From positions 1,612,001 through 1,676,000 of the forward strand of contig CP087212.1 in assembly GCA_020912385.1 (NCBI GenBank): a stretch of DNA of 64,000 nt, read 5' to 3'. The position numbers and the translations under genes were made by a program. This stretch comes from Neofusicoccum parvum (Eukaryota > Ascomycota > Dothideomycetes > Botryosphaeriales > Botryosphaeriaceae). Below, piece after piece: positions 53,451-64,000 of this stretch. Within the stretch, counting starts at the first letter, position 1. Every line of letters starts with the position of its first letter. The notes under the pieces are model-generated. The model worked only from the letters and a program-made list of their open reading frames with translations, did not search any database and was not told where the DNA came from.

Positions 53451-55230
53451 ATTGGAGGGCTGGTGACAGTTAGGGAGAGGTGTGCATTCCGTACAACCTT
53501 CTGAGGCGCTGACAACAGGAGAAATCAAGAGAGCTGCACGTCATCACATCGATCCAAATTGCCCCTGTGGTGGTCAGCATGCGTGAAAGGCATTGGGCTC
53601 ATGAGCAATGGGGAAGTGCTCGGCGCTGGGAGCTGGGCGAACGATGAGGCGGGCGGCGCATTGGGCGTGCGACTCGACAGCACATGCAGCACGGCCTCTT
53701 GCTGCAATACCGAAACCCGGTCCAATGTCTTCACGCGCAGAGCGCGTGATGTGCTGCAACTTTTCCATGCAGCCCTCTGTGTGGGCAGCAGCAGCCGGCT
53801 CTCGCGCGGCTAGATTTGGATGGCCTGTCCCACATGTTTGTCTGGCACGCCACACCGCTCGCACAAGCGCTGTTAAGGGCATGGATGGCGCCCATTGGGC
53901 CGGTACCTGTCGCTCTTACAGGCCAAACGCGCCTGAGGGGCGTGGGACAGCTCAGCGACGCATGCAGCTTTCTTCCAACGGCCAAGCGTGCAGCATTACG
54001 GGCCGAAAGCCAGCTCGAGCCAATCGTTCGATGCGAAATCTTCCTCCAATTGCTGCGGGTGCCTGGGCGGCACTGGGGCAACGGCGAGAGTGCGGCACGG
54101 GAGGGGATCGAGACAGGCGCAAAAGGCGCGGCCTGCTCATGCGGCGCAGCCGGGGCGATCTGCGCAAAGCGAAGCATCCCGCGAGGGCTCAAGGGCTGCT
54201 GATTGCGCGCGCCGTTGTGACTAAGAACTTTAGCCACCGGCGGCGCGGCCGGCGCGGCGGGTGCGGCGTCGACGCAGCGCGGTGGGCACGCTTTATATTC
54301 GGAGCTGCTCGATATGAACACGCCTCGATCGCGCGAAGCTTTGCGAGTCGCAGGTGGGCCGGTCGCCCCTTCGCTCTCTGCTCCCACGCGGCGTGGCTGG
54401 GCGCAGAGGAGGTGCGCCGCGCGACCAGCAAGCCGGCCCCGGGCGCTCCCTGGAGTCTGATACCTAGCTGCAGATGAAGAAGACGGGCATTCCTGGAATG
54501 CTGACGGCGGGGTGGAGGGCGGCTGCAGCAGTGGCAGACGTCCTGCGCGGTGTAGCCCAAAGGAGCGGCGGTAAATTGCGGGTGCAGCGAAAAATAGCTC
54601 CCCCGTAAACGAACGCGAGACGCTTGCAAAGAGAGTTCGGGCGCGCCGCATGCACGCGCGAATCACTGCAGCGGCGGAGCGTGACTGTATGCGTGCCTCT
54701 TCGTACGGGGCGGTCCCCGTGGGAGCGGGCCGGTCGCGAGGTTAGCCGGACGCGCTCTGCTCTCCCGTTACATGTACCTCGCCGCCAGCAGATGTCGCCC
54801 GCAGCGCTCCGCCCCTCTTCATTGCCGTCGCCGCCGCCTCGCATTGCGACCTGTCTCATCCCCCGTCCCGTCCGCCGCGCGCAAGACCGACCGTGTCCGA
54901 TCCAAGCACGCCGCCCGACCCCGGTCGAGCATCGCGACGACCGGCCGCCCGTGCATCGATCCCTGCCTCTCTCCACTATTATCCTTCGTGCTCTCTGAAG
55001 AGCCCCAGGCCGTTCGGCTGTCTTCTCTCCTCTTCCTCCTCCTGCCGCGCCGCCGACGACATCCCTCACAATTGACTCTGGCCTCGAATAACAACCGCGC
55101 CCTCCCCGTCCGCCACATCCGCCATCTTCCTGTCATTACCCCACGAGAAACTTCGCCCTGCAGCCGAGGGCGTACCCGCCGACCGCCGATCCCCCTCGCG
55201 CCGTAAATACCGCACCGCCTATATCGTACC
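53451..55230. other. 1.8-kb spacer, GC-rich
   Basis: Two long open frames on opposite strands (53608-54477 plus and 53731-54666 minus) overlap each other and look like products of high GC content. From about 54770 the + strand is C/T-rich, which suits a long leader for the next gene. Nothing else is recognised. Confidence 0.45.
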
Positions 55231-56271
55231 ATGTCCGATTCCGAGAAGTGCTTTACCTTCCTCCGCGACAACATTCCCTCATGGTTGGAGGACCTGCAAC
55301 GCATTGCCCACAAAATAGAGGAGAAGCAAGATGAGATCGCCAAGGTCCCTGTCATTCAGAAGGTAGTCAAGAAGACCGGCTCCACCGAGACTCTCAAGGA
55401 AGGCAAAGAGGCCGTGCTGGAGCAGGCCGGCACAGACACCGCTCCACCTGCTCCTGAGCAGCCTCACATCCCCAACCAGGCCGAGAGGCAGGCCCTCGCC
55501 AATGCCAACCGCAAGCGCAAGACCGCCTCCGTCTTGTCCAAGACGTCTGGCCCTGCGAAGTACCGGACCCGGAGCATGATCGTCGTCTACTACGATGCGG
55601 AAGTTCAGAAAGCCTTCGAGAGCCTTGTGCGGAATATTGGTACAGGCCGGAATATGTTGAGGAAGGGCAAGATGGCAGCTCGCATGGAGGCTATGGCTGC
55701 GGAGACAATGGACGACGACGATGAGAATGACGACGACTTCGACCCGGTGCTTGCAAAACTGCAGTTCAGACCACGCGCTGGCATTGGTGCTTTCCGCACG
55801 ACTCGAGGCATGGGTCCTGGTGGTTTTGGCGGCGATTCCAATTCCGAAGGATTCGACACGGCAGATAAAGCATTGGAGAACGCGCAAAGCCTATGCGAAC
55901 GCGGTGCACACCAGTCACTTCGAGATGGTGACTGCCGTGCCGAGCTCGAGGGCGCCCGCAAGAGCTTTGAAGAGGTTATCAAGATTTGCGAGGCCCAGAT
56001 CGAAAAGCATAAGGAGAAGGCTAAGAAGGCTGCTGAGAAGGCCGCCGAGAAGGCCAGGCAACGCGAACAGTCCCGGCAATCCCATATCAGCACCGAATCC
56101 ATGGACACCGACGCGAAGCTCCTGCCTGCAGCAGCACCAGTGCCGATCAACAGCAGCATCAACATTAGCTCCAAGATCGACACGATTGAGGTTGACGACA
56201 ACGTATCCGACGATGAAGACTTCGTAATGCCGACTTTGCCGCGAAATATCCGACTCACATCACGAGGATAG
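55231..56271 (+). CDS. unrecognised charged protein, 346 aa
   Basis: A single-exon gene with an ATG in good context (TACCATGT) after a C/T-rich leader. The N-terminal third is helical and Lys/Glu-rich (FLRDNIPSWLEDLQRIAHKI). A compact block around residues 111-150 reads YRTRSMIVVYYDAEVQKAFE and then SLVRNIGTGRNMLRKGKMAA, and looks like the conserved core. An Asp/Glu run (DDDDENDDDFD) and a Gly-rich patch follow. Then a long coiled coil (about 225-285) is dominated by Lys/Ala/Glu repeats (KKAAEKAAEKARQREQ). The acidic end has VSDDEDFVMP. I recall similar uncharacterised fungal proteins but cannot name a function. Probably nuclear or cytosolic; no signal peptide or membrane helix. Confidence 0.78.
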   Translation: MSDSEKCFTFLRDNIPSWLEDLQRIAHKIEEKQDEIAKVPVIQKVVKKTGSTETLKEGKEAVLEQAGTDTAPPAPEQPHIPNQAERQALANANRKRKTASVLSKTSGPAKYRTRSMIVVYYDAEVQKAFESLVRNIGTGRNMLRKGKMAARMEAMAAETMDDDDENDDDFDPVLAKLQFRPRAGIGAFRTTRGMGPGGFGGDSNSEGFDTADKALENAQSLCERGAHQSLRDGDCRAELEGARKSFEEVIKICEAQIEKHKEKAKKAAEKAAEKARQREQSRQSHISTESMDTDAKLLPAAAPVPINSSINISSKIDTIEVDDNVSDDEDFVMPTLPRNIRLTSRG

Positions 56272-57474
56272 ATCCAAAAGTTTTCGCCTTCTTGCTCTTC
56301 GTCATTACCATCTGTCCGGAGGATAAGCATCCATACACCTGTCAATACCTCTTAAGCGTTCGAGCGGGTCAGTTGATGTTGTTTTTCTCTGTATTCCTTC
56401 GCGTAAGATATCCAACCGACATCCCACATGGATATCCACATTATCCCTACATTTTGGCTGTGGGCGGCGTTATTGATTCTTTCTTCTTCTCCCGTTTCTT
56501 TGTAACGACCATCCGAAAGCATATCCCATTAGGAGTTCCTGTGTCACGCAGCGATGGGGATTTGATGGAGCTTGGAGAAAAATGAGCTGTGGTGTATCCT
56601 GGCATTCCTTTAACGACGGATACGTTTTCATTGGTTGCCGCTGTTACAGACTCTTCTGTGACTTCTTCTCTTACTACAATGATGTAGCTATAATTGCTTC
56701 GTTCACTCAATGATCGATGGTACATATCTCTCTATCAACGTTGACGATGTACAGATTCGTCAAGAATTTCTGGTACTAGCCCTCTCCTGACCTCAAAGTC
56801 TCGCAAACATCACACATGGAAACTTACTGAAGTCTATCCGTCCACCGCCATGTTGTAACAAATTCTCGAAAGTCTGATCTGGCATGGTTCTTCAATTCCA
56901 CAAGTACGCGTAGTTGCAACATTTTGCGAAGAGAGCACGTGTCCAGCAGTTGTAGTCCTGCCACGGATGCCATTCCTGCAAGCTCAAGTTTCCTGAGGTC
57001 TATGTCCTTCCTCTTATTCACAGCGACGCATTGCGCTTGCCTTTCAAGTTGCATGTCGTTGTGTGAAGCACTTCTCCTCGTAGAGCTCGCTCACCTGAGC
57101 AAAGCCCAAGTCAAAGAGCAAGGAACTTTTGAGATCCACGCTCGAGCTCTCCGAGCTCGTCGAGTAAATGTCTCGCTATGAGGCGAATTTGCAACCAGTT
57201 CACGCTAAACTACACTATGCCCAGACTGCGGTGGTGCTCGGAAGTGTGGGTTGTGTCGTACTTGCTGCGTTTGGCAGTTGCCTTTCTGGGGAGGCTCACT
57301 TTCCTCACATCTCACCTACAAAGTCTTCCCCAACCTGATTCTTCGCCACTCTTCGTCACTCTCTCTCCGCCCTTCAAATTCTCCCTCACTCTTGCCGAAT
57401 CCAATCTACCAACTGTCTGAGAGAGCTCAATTCCTCGTCCTGTCTCGGTTCATCAGCGGTCGCTTCGTCGCACG
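56272..57474. other. 1.2-kb spacer
   Basis: 3' region of the previous gene and leader of the next (C/T-rich near 57290-57420). No gene, RNA gene or repeat is recognised. Confidence 0.5.
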
Positions 57475-59618
57475 ATGAGGCCTACTCAGAAGAAACGGGG
57501 ACTCAAGTCCGCTGCTGCTCCCTCAATGAAGAGTAGCATTCCCGTAAGCCTCACCTAGCTTAACCTTGACACCCCTCTTTAAACACTAATGTTTTCCAAG
57601 TCGAGTGCTCGGCGACGTGTTCGGCGTTCACATTCACTCGGTTCACCGTGTACGTCCAGTGAAGCAGTAAGTTTTGCGCAACTCAACTCTCGCTCAACCC
57701 GTTAGTCACCCCACTGAACGAACTTCAGGAGAGCTCTACAACGCCCGCGAGCACAGCAACCAAGGCCAAGAAGCGGCCGCGCATACTGAGCGGTCTTCAT
57801 CCGTCGCAAGACATCCTGGATGGGGTGCGATCACCTTGGGAAATGGAGGAACCTGCCTCAGCTGTACCACCCACCTCTAGCAGGTACACGAGAGGCCAGA
57901 AAAATGGATACAAGGAAGGAATTTATGACATGAAGTTTCACCCTATGGACAAGACTACACGGCCGAAGATGGCAGCAAAGAGAGAGCGGAGATTGAAGGC
58001 GCTATCAACCCTGGTGGACAGCTCCGAAGAAGAAGACTCTGAAGAAGAAGACTCTGAAGAAGAAGACTCTGAAGATGATGACAGCCACATGACGCTGTCA
58101 GATGGCAGTGGGTCAGATTTGGAAGATTCTGAGCAGAAAGACAGTGAGGAAGAAGGCCTTGGTGAGTTTCAACTTTCAAGCATGCCTGCACGCATTGAGT
58201 AGGGTTAACCAAAGACAGTTGCCCCAATCAAGAGACCAATACCCACCCAGGAGCGTCGCTCAGGTCGCCAGAAGCCTCCCCACAAGCCGTTATACCATTT
58301 GAACAAACACCAAATCGATGAATTGGATGACAGCGACGACGAGATCAGGCCCGGAAAGAGAAGGAGGACCCACAAATCCATCGAGCACAATCCAGATTCT
58401 CCACCAAAGTCGCCGACACAGAAGCGCAAGACTCGGGGCTCATCTAGCATTGCACTCAGGCACACTTCTTCAAGACGCACCAAAGGCTCGGAAAAGCAGA
58501 GCGTGCAAGCGGTCAGTCCACCTCCGATGGCCCGTTTCAGCGAAGGGCTTGACATTTGGAAGCTCCCACCTTTTCGAAGATACTTCAAGCACGATTACTT
58601 GTCATTATACCACAAAGCTGACAGGATGTATGCTCGACAGAGATCTGCTGCTGCTGTTTCGAGTTCTGATCGTGCACCACAACCGATGCCGGGTGCATAC
58701 CCAGCAAGCTCATCTCCCATGGGAAATTCTCAATTGGGGAATATTTCAATCTTTCCAGAAAGTCCTCCAGCTTCAATGAAGGAGACTATGCAGCGCGTGG
58801 AAGCTGTCATGATGGAAATTGGGATGCTCATACCGCAGTTCCCCGCCATTGAGGCGCACCTTAAGAAGTCTTTAGCTGTGCAGGTGCATGAAGACACCGC
58901 CAAGGCCTCCAATGTGGCTAACCGTGCCCATGCACGCTTCCCACTGGCTTACCCGGATGACTTCGAGAAGGAAAATGTGCGAGATCTCTCACGCGAAAGC
59001 AGTAATGCTACCAACGATGCCATTGGCAACGAGGAGGTTATGAGAAACCCTTCGTCTGGCGATGCAGAGGACGAGGGACATCAAGTGCACAATGTCCAAC
59101 AGATTGGCGGGCAGAATCGCTTGCACTCATCCGACCTCATGCCACCGCCGCCATTACCGTCCCGCAGGAGGCCTCATAGCCCGCTTGGAAACCTCCCCGA
59201 GTGCTCGTCTGGAACGGAGCTTCCAGAGCCCCTCTCATCAACTCTTCATCAATCATTCACCGGCTCACTTTCATCCGACCATGAACAGCCACCTAATTTT
59301 TGGCGAACAATAGAGCTGAGGTTGCAGGATCCTCCCTCTACCGGCGGCACTCCAGCCCAATCCGAGATTAATGACGATTCGCAGCTTCATGGGAGCTCCT
59401 CAGCTGATCGTGGACGGACCATCAAAGATACTCATTTGACAGTGTCTCAATCCGAGGCTATTCAAAGTTCTCAGGCAGAGGGACCTCGGCTGGAGGATTC
59501 CCAAATGGAAGAATCTCAAATGGAGGGGTCCCAGTATCCTTCACCTGGCTTGGACTATTCCAATCGCTGGAACTCAGAAGAGTCGCAGCACTTCAACGAC
59601 GCTATTTACCCGAGATAG
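57475..59618 (+). CDS. unrecognised nuclear-type protein, about 655 aa
   Basis: Exons are 57475-57543, 57601-57666, 57729-58161 and 58219-59618; introns of 57, 62 and 57 nt with GTAAGC, GTAAGT and GTGAGT donors. All junctions keep the frame. The first two exons encode basic, Ser-rich sequence (MRPTQKKRGLKS; SSARRRVRRSHS). A block SRYTRGQKNGYKEGIYDMKF follows, then an acidic run made of a three-fold 15-bp repeat coding for EEDSE. After further basic stretches (PGKRRRTHKS) there is a more ordered segment from about residue 295 (FSEGLDIWKLPPFRRYFKHD) and a helix with MKETMQRVEAVMMEIGMLIP. The rest is Ser/Glu/Gln-rich. Alternating acidic and basic regions suggest a chromatin or nucleolar protein, but this is inference; I do not recognise the family. 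Confidence 0.65.
58025..58070 (+). repeat. in-frame 15-bp tandem repeat (EEDSE x3)
   Basis: Three near-identical copies of GAAGAAGAAGACTCT inside the coding region above. The unit is a multiple of three, so copy-number changes would keep the frame. Confidence 0.85.
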
Positions 59619-60234
59619 GATCGTACCGTCTTCGCACTGGACACACGGGCTCGGAGGCTATGTAAGTCCCATCGCATCCCTCATCGGCCATCACCAGCCT
59701 CAAATTCGCCGAACCATATCCCGCTTTTCGTCGCTGGACGTCTTCAATTTGTTCATTCGCAAGATCTACCTTTCAGCCGTACCTGTATACTTCAAGTGTG
59801 GAGCTCACACCACCCACTCAATACTGTCAGAAGGCACAAGAATGTGTGCTGTTACTGCAGCATTCTCCGACTGGCATTCCACCGCATCCCAAAGCAGGAT
59901 CAGTCTCGCTATTCGGAGGTTTTGTTTTATTCGGTATATCTCGAGGGCTGTGTAGCATGGGGGTGGATTCGGATGCGGCTATGCTTTTGTTTTGTTGCTC
60001 AGTGATGGAGATATCATATATGTCCTTTGTCCAGCTCGCTTCATCTTCCGCGAACATCGACACTAAGTAGTTCTTTGTACGCAGCTCCATTAAACAATGA
60101 AATCCAGAGCTTGATCAAATTGTTTGTTTGGACTTCTTGATATTGGCCATGCTTTGCTGAAGCAGGCTTCGGAACAGTGTCTTCTCGCACCTCACGGTTC
60201 CTTACGTTCCAGATCTTCCCAAGAGCATTTCAAC
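59619..60234. other. spacer without recognisable gene
   Basis: Short frames (59749-60090) overlap on both strands and have no family likeness. It must hold the 3' end of the previous gene and the promoter of the next. Confidence 0.5.
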
Positions 60235-62439
60235 ATGCCAGAAGAGACGCCACCGGACAGGCTGCGGACGAGCATCAAGCGGTTTTCGGGCATTATCCCG
60301 AGACTGCAGGCTTTGCAGTACCTTGGAGACGACGCCATATATACAATCAATACCGTCCTAGCTTACAGTCGCCTCAGAAGCAACAACAAACGGCCATGGG
60401 GCTACGAAAGCCTGCAGGCTCTCAAAAGCCTACTCCTTGAGGAAACGGGCGGTGAAAAAGAAGAAGAAGAAGAAGACAGCAATGAATCCGACTCTGCCGG
60501 CCTAGGCTCGAGCTCAAGCTTAAGCCCGCCCAGCCCGGGGCGCCAGCACGCCGCACCCACGCGCGAAGAAGCCATCGACGCGGGTGACGCCCTCGCGCAC
60601 TTCATCCACTGGACCCGGCCCCTCTTCATCCACTGGCCCCTCCTCGACCACACCGTCGAGACGCTCCAGCAAGCCGTGGCCGGCTCGCGCGACGACTGTA
60701 AGAGCCAGAAGCTGTCGCACAGGGCGTGGAAGAGCCTGCTGGCGCCGCCAACACCGGGCGGCACAGGGCTCCGCAGCCGCCCGGCTGACCCCCGGCGCGT
60801 CGCGTCCCTGAAGAAGACGTTCTGGCCGCCGCTCGACAAGCGAGACGCGGACCCGGGCCAGCGGCTGCTGGCGCGCCTGGCGGAGCGGCACGCGCTGAAC
60901 GCGTGGAACGCGGGCAAGGCCGGGCGCATGCTGCGGGTCGTGGCGGACGAGGGGGCGCGCGCGGACCGGGCCGGCGGGTCGAGGGCGCTGCTGGAGGGGC
61001 TGGACCTGAGGGAGGTGGTGGCGGGCGTGCTGCTGCTGGCGGACCGGTCGGCGGAGGATGATCGGGCGGCGCAGAGGCGGAAGCTGGCAAGGGTGGAGGC
61101 GCTGACGGGGGTGGGGAGGGGGAGGTTGGTCGTTGCGGATAGGCAGCTGAATCGGTTCTTTGCGAAGGAAGCGAGAAGGAAGGGAGAAGTGTTGGTGCCG
61201 GGGATGGGGGATTGGGCGAAAGGGGTGTTTTACACGAAGTTTAAGAGGTTGGATGGTGTGGATGAGAGTGAGGGGGAGGAGACTGATGCGGATTGGACGA
61301 TGGACGAGAGCGACAAGGGGGAGGAGGTGATTCGGGTTTTGAGGCATAAGAAACCGAAGGTGGTGGCGATCGAGGAGGCGTCGAAGGAGGAAACGTCAAA
61401 CCCTGGCCCGGGATCGAAGGCTGCCAAGGAAGCAGCGAAGGCAAAGGAAAAAGGAGGAAGGCCAGTGGCCGATGTGAAGGAGAAGGAAGAGCCTTCGCCT
61501 ACCAGGCATATCTTCTCCAGACCCTCTGAGGCAAAAGAGTCGTCGGGAGGAGCGGAAAAGTTGTGGGAAGTCTTCACAGGACATTGGACGGATCGCAACA
61601 GTTCGGGTCTCAAACAGATCGACGAAGAGCTAAACACTGGAATCCGCGAGATCTTCTCTCTGGCATCTGCCCACGAGCCATTCAGAGGAGTGCCTTCTAC
61701 TTTCCTGCTATCCGCTTCAGCCATACTCGCGCGCCGTCTCCAAAACAAGCCATGGTCTCTTACAGGTTTCGGGGCCACCAGGTACCACAGGGATGTGTAT
61801 GCTTCCTTGTACCATCACGTGGCCATGCAGGTCCGGTCTGGAAACGTCGCTTTTGACTTCTGGTTTCCATTTGACGATGAATTCAAAACGCTACCAATCC
61901 ACCGCGACGCGGTAATCAAGAGCAAGAGGAGGAAGATGGACAGGTTGACGGGCGTTGAGCTCGCCGAAGGTCTGTTCGGATGGGAACGAGAGCTGTTTGC
62001 CAGCTACAACCTGCTTGGAAACCATCGCGTCTTTAACGACGAAGGGTGTGATTTTCCGAAGACCAGGTCGCCTGAGCTAAACAGGGCTCGCGTCGAAATG
62101 GCAGAGCAGCTGATTGAGGTCTCTCAAAACGAGCTCAAGAGGGAGAACTTGACGCCGGCTGAGCGCCATGGTCTTGAGCTGGACATCGGGCGCCTCAGAT
62201 ACGACATTCAGGTTCTTCTCGGAGTAAGGAAAGGGGAGCTCTCGTCACAGGCGGACTCTGGCCAAGAGATCAAGCCGACTCCACCTGGATTCCGGACTAA
62301 TAGGCCCACCGTTGGGGAGGTTGAGGAGTTGAAGAGAAAGTTTCATGGCATTGACGATTCTTCTAAAAGGGTCAACCCCGCCGCCAGAGGTGTAACCACG
62401 GCCGGGCGGGGTAAGTGTGACGAAGCTTTGAAGCGTTGA
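60235..62439 (+). CDS. unrecognised protein, about 734 aa (C-terminus uncertain)
   Basis: An open frame starting at the ATG at 60235; the frame is open upstream but without an earlier ATG. The N-terminal 80 residues are helical (SIKRFSGIIPRLQALQYLGD). An acidic Glu/Asp/Ser run follows, then a helical Ala/Leu/Arg-rich middle and a second charged low-complexity region (about 380-470). A well-ordered C-terminal domain of about 230 residues contains SLTGFGATRYHRDVYASLYH, FDFWFPFDDEF and GWERELFASYNLLGNHRVF. I do not recognise it. The sequence at 62411 (GTAAGTGTGA) is a near-perfect donor, and splicing to 62491 or 62506 would replace the last nine residues by 20-25 charged ones, ending at TAG 62568. 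The end given here is the unspliced one. Confidence 0.65.
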   Translation: MPEETPPDRLRTSIKRFSGIIPRLQALQYLGDDAIYTINTVLAYSRLRSNNKRPWGYESLQALKSLLLEETGGEKEEEEEDSNESDSAGLGSSSSLSPPSPGRQHAAPTREEAIDAGDALAHFIHWTRPLFIHWPLLDHTVETLQQAVAGSRDDCKSQKLSHRAWKSLLAPPTPGGTGLRSRPADPRRVASLKKTFWPPLDKRDADPGQRLLARLAERHALNAWNAGKAGRMLRVVADEGARADRAGGSRALLEGLDLREVVAGVLLLADRSAEDDRAAQRRKLARVEALTGVGRGRLVVADRQLNRFFAKEARRKGEVLVPGMGDWAKGVFYTKFKRLDGVDESEGEETDADWTMDESDKGEEVIRVLRHKKPKVVAIEEASKEETSNPGPGSKAAKEAAKAKEKGGRPVADVKEKEEPSPTRHIFSRPSEAKESSGGAEKLWEVFTGHWTDRNSSGLKQIDEELNTGIREIFSLASAHEPFRGVPSTFLLSASAILARRLQNKPWSLTGFGATRYHRDVYASLYHHVAMQVRSGNVAFDFWFPFDDEFKTLPIHRDAVIKSKRRKMDRLTGVELAEGLFGWERELFASYNLLGNHRVFNDEGCDFPKTRSPELNRARVEMAEQLIEVSQNELKRENLTPAERHGLELDIGRLRYDIQVLLGVRKGELSSQADSGQEIKPTPPGFRTNRPTVGEVEELKRKFHGIDDSSKRVNPAARGVTTAGRGKCDEALKR

Positions 62440-62799
62440 CGGACGCAATGCGCGGCCGCGGGGCTGAACGAGAGAAATGGCGTGTCTGAAGAGGCGCGGG
62501 CCTCAGAATATCGGTCGCGCCAAGAAGCCAGGGCAAAGCATATAAACAGGGCGGCTGGGGCAGCATAGATTGGTCATTTCGGGAGGGCCGGTTGGCGCTT
62601 CCCCGCATGGGTCGGCCGATCGCGTGCCAAACAGGAAGGCAGAAACAAGACTTTCTTCCCGCCGGGGCTCCGTTAAACAAGCGTTCCGGACTGTCGCACA
62701 GATATCATCCTCATCTCACGCGCTGGTCAAAATGCCGATGTACCGCTCGTTTCGTTTCCTCGGCCGTCCCAGGCCTCCCTGAGCCGCGCCCAGCACCCC
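62440..62799. promoter_or_regulatory. promoter of the GH92 gene, possibly with the last exon of the previous gene
   Basis: TATAAA at 62541-62546 lies about 255 bp before the GH92 ATG. The same bases would be coding if the previous gene has the spliced last exon (to 62568). No other gene is seen. Confidence 0.5.
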
Positions 62800-64000
62800 A
62801 TGCGTCGCCTCCTGCTCGCTCTCTCCTGCGTCTCGCAGCTCGCATCTGCCCAGGCTGCCGGCGGGTTTGATGTCCTGGACTTCGTCGATCCGCTCATCGG
62901 CTCCAACAATGGCGGCAATGTCTTCTGCGGCGCCACCTTGCCCTACGGCATGGTCAGCCACCCGGTGCTCTTGTGGTGCTCCTGGACGTGCCGCTAACTC
63001 ACTCCCAGGCGAAAGCGTCCGCGGATGTTGACGGGCAGAACACGGGCGGCTTCTCGACTGACGGCAGCAACGTGATCGGCTTCTCGAGCATGCACGACAG
63101 CGGCACCGGCGGGAACCCTTCGCTCGGCAACTTCCCGTTGTTCCCGCAGCTGTGTGACGAGAACGACCTGTCCAACTGCTCCTTCACAAAGCAGTCCCGC
63201 GCCACGCCGTACCTGAATGACTCGGTCGTTGCTCGACCGGGCTATTTTGCACTGACGCTGGAGAGCGGCGTGAGCGCCGAGATGACCGTCTCCCAGCACG
63301 CCGCGCTGTACAACTTCCAGTTTCCTGACGTCAACACCAGCTACGGCCCGCAGGTGACCCCGATGATTCTCCTGGATCTGACAGACCTCTGGGACAGCCG
63401 CCAGAATGCGACTTTCGAGGTCCGAGGAACGAGGATGACGGGCAATGGCACGTTCTTGCCGAGTTTTGGTGCGGGGTCGTATGAGTTGCATTTCTGCGTG
63501 GATTTCTTTGGCCACATAGGGCCGGTCTACGATAGCGGCGTATGGGTCAATGACCGGGGCGGCGTGGATCAGAAACACATCTTCGTGACGAGAGGCTTCA
63601 ACAACTTCTACCTCCAAGCCGGCGGCTTTGTGCGGCTCCTTGCTGGAGGCAACAGGACGGTCACGGCCAGGGTGGGCACGAGCTTTGTCAACGTCCAGAA
63701 GGCGTGCCAGAACGCGCAGACGGAGATCCCAAGGCCGCTCCGTGATTTTGACCGCCTCAGGAAGAACGCCGAGGACGCGTGGAGAGCGAAGTTGAGCCCG
63801 ATTACCTTGGAGGTTGGAGATGTCAGCCAGGACCTGCAGAAGAACTTTTGGAGCTCTATCTACAGGACGATGATTTCTCCGCAGGACTACACGTACGAGA
63901 ATCCGCGCTGGAACTCCTCGGTTTATTACGATTCGTTCTACTGTCTGTGGGATCAATTCCGCTCCCAACTGCCAATGCTGACTATTCTGGATCCATCGAC
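62800..64000 (+). CDS. GH92 alpha-1,2-mannosidase, 5' part only
   Basis: Secreted glycoside hydrolase family 92 enzyme, cut by the right edge of the window. Exon 1 is 62800-62952; a 56-nt intron (GTCAGC donor, CCCAG acceptor) follows; exon 2 runs from 63009 past the end. About 380 residues are present of an expected 750 or more. Residues 1-18 are a signal peptide (LLLALSCVSQLASA). The N-terminal beta-sandwich domain opens with VDPLIGSNNGGNVFCGATLP and, across the splice, YGMAKASADVDGQNTGGFS. Later family blocks are SSMHDSGTGG and, at the very end, SFYCLWDQFRSQLPMLTIL, the start of the catalytic (alpha/alpha)6 domain. Several N-x-S/T sites fit secretion. GH92 enzymes are Ca2+-dependent exo-mannosidases acting on N-glycans or cell-wall mannans. 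The catalytic acid and base lie beyond the window. Confidence 0.92.

Noticed and set aside
53608..54666. Two long opposite-strand open frames (289 and 311 codons)
   Set aside because: They overlap each other almost fully in GC-rich sequence and have Arg/Ala/Pro/Ser-biased composition without domains or splice partners.

Overview
This window is nuclear DNA of a filamentous ascomycete (Pezizomycotina). The evidence is direct: most genes are cut by short introns (mostly about 48-80 nt) with GTAAGT-like donors and CTAAC/CTGAC-like branch sites. The proteins are typical of moulds: a NirA/NIT4-type zinc-cluster regulator, a GH92 mannosidase, a secreted pepsin-like protease, and several conserved proteins known only from fungi. 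I cannot name the genus from the sequence alone. No bacterial, viral, CRISPR or intact transposon sequence was recognised. ORF starts that are not ATG were ignored and intron boundaries were placed by hand, by reading frame and family alignment.

Layout. 2.0-12.7 kb: a small unknown protein (-), a secreted aspartic protease (+), a conserved fungal 'histidine kinase group' type protein (-), an MFS transporter (+), then about 2 kb of TA-rich gene-free DNA. 12.7-25.1 kb holds three spliceosome genes: a two-RRM U1A/U2B''-like protein (+), SYF1 (+) and PRP22 (-). V-ATPase subunit D (-) and a small fungal protein (+) lie among them. 25.5-31.2 kb: an arrestin-fold protein (-) and a vacuolar Ca2+/H+ exchanger (+), separated by about 2.5 kb without a recognisable gene. 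32.2-39.7 kb: a SNF2 helicase with an inserted RING finger (+) and a NirA/NIT4-like activator (+). 41.6-47.4 kb: a membrane-anchored monothiol glutaredoxin (-) and a seven-helix membrane protein (+), separated by 3.6 kb without a recognisable gene. 49.0-53.5 kb: BUB3 (-) and GPN2 (+) share a 219-bp promoter, followed by an FMN-binding split-barrel protein (+). 55.2-62.6 kb: three consecutive proteins I do not recognise (+). 62.8 kb to the end: the start of a GH92 alpha-mannosidase (+), cut by the window edge.

The most interesting unexplained signal is a family of short foldback (hairpin) repeats. Two full copies of about 88-89 bp have related arms and related loops. One lies between the SNF2 gene and the nirA-like gene. 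The other sits inside intron 3 of the nirA-like gene, which is 239 nt long instead of the usual 50-80. Single or degenerate arms with the same core occur near 8.17, 31.6 and 44.0 kb and possibly at 27.5 and 42.7 kb. Other points worth attention are two microexons (7 nt and 11 nt) in neighbouring convergent genes, a GC-AG intron that splits the zinc-cluster motif of the nirA-like gene, upstream ORFs before that gene, and a likely missed last exon in the 60.2-kb gene.
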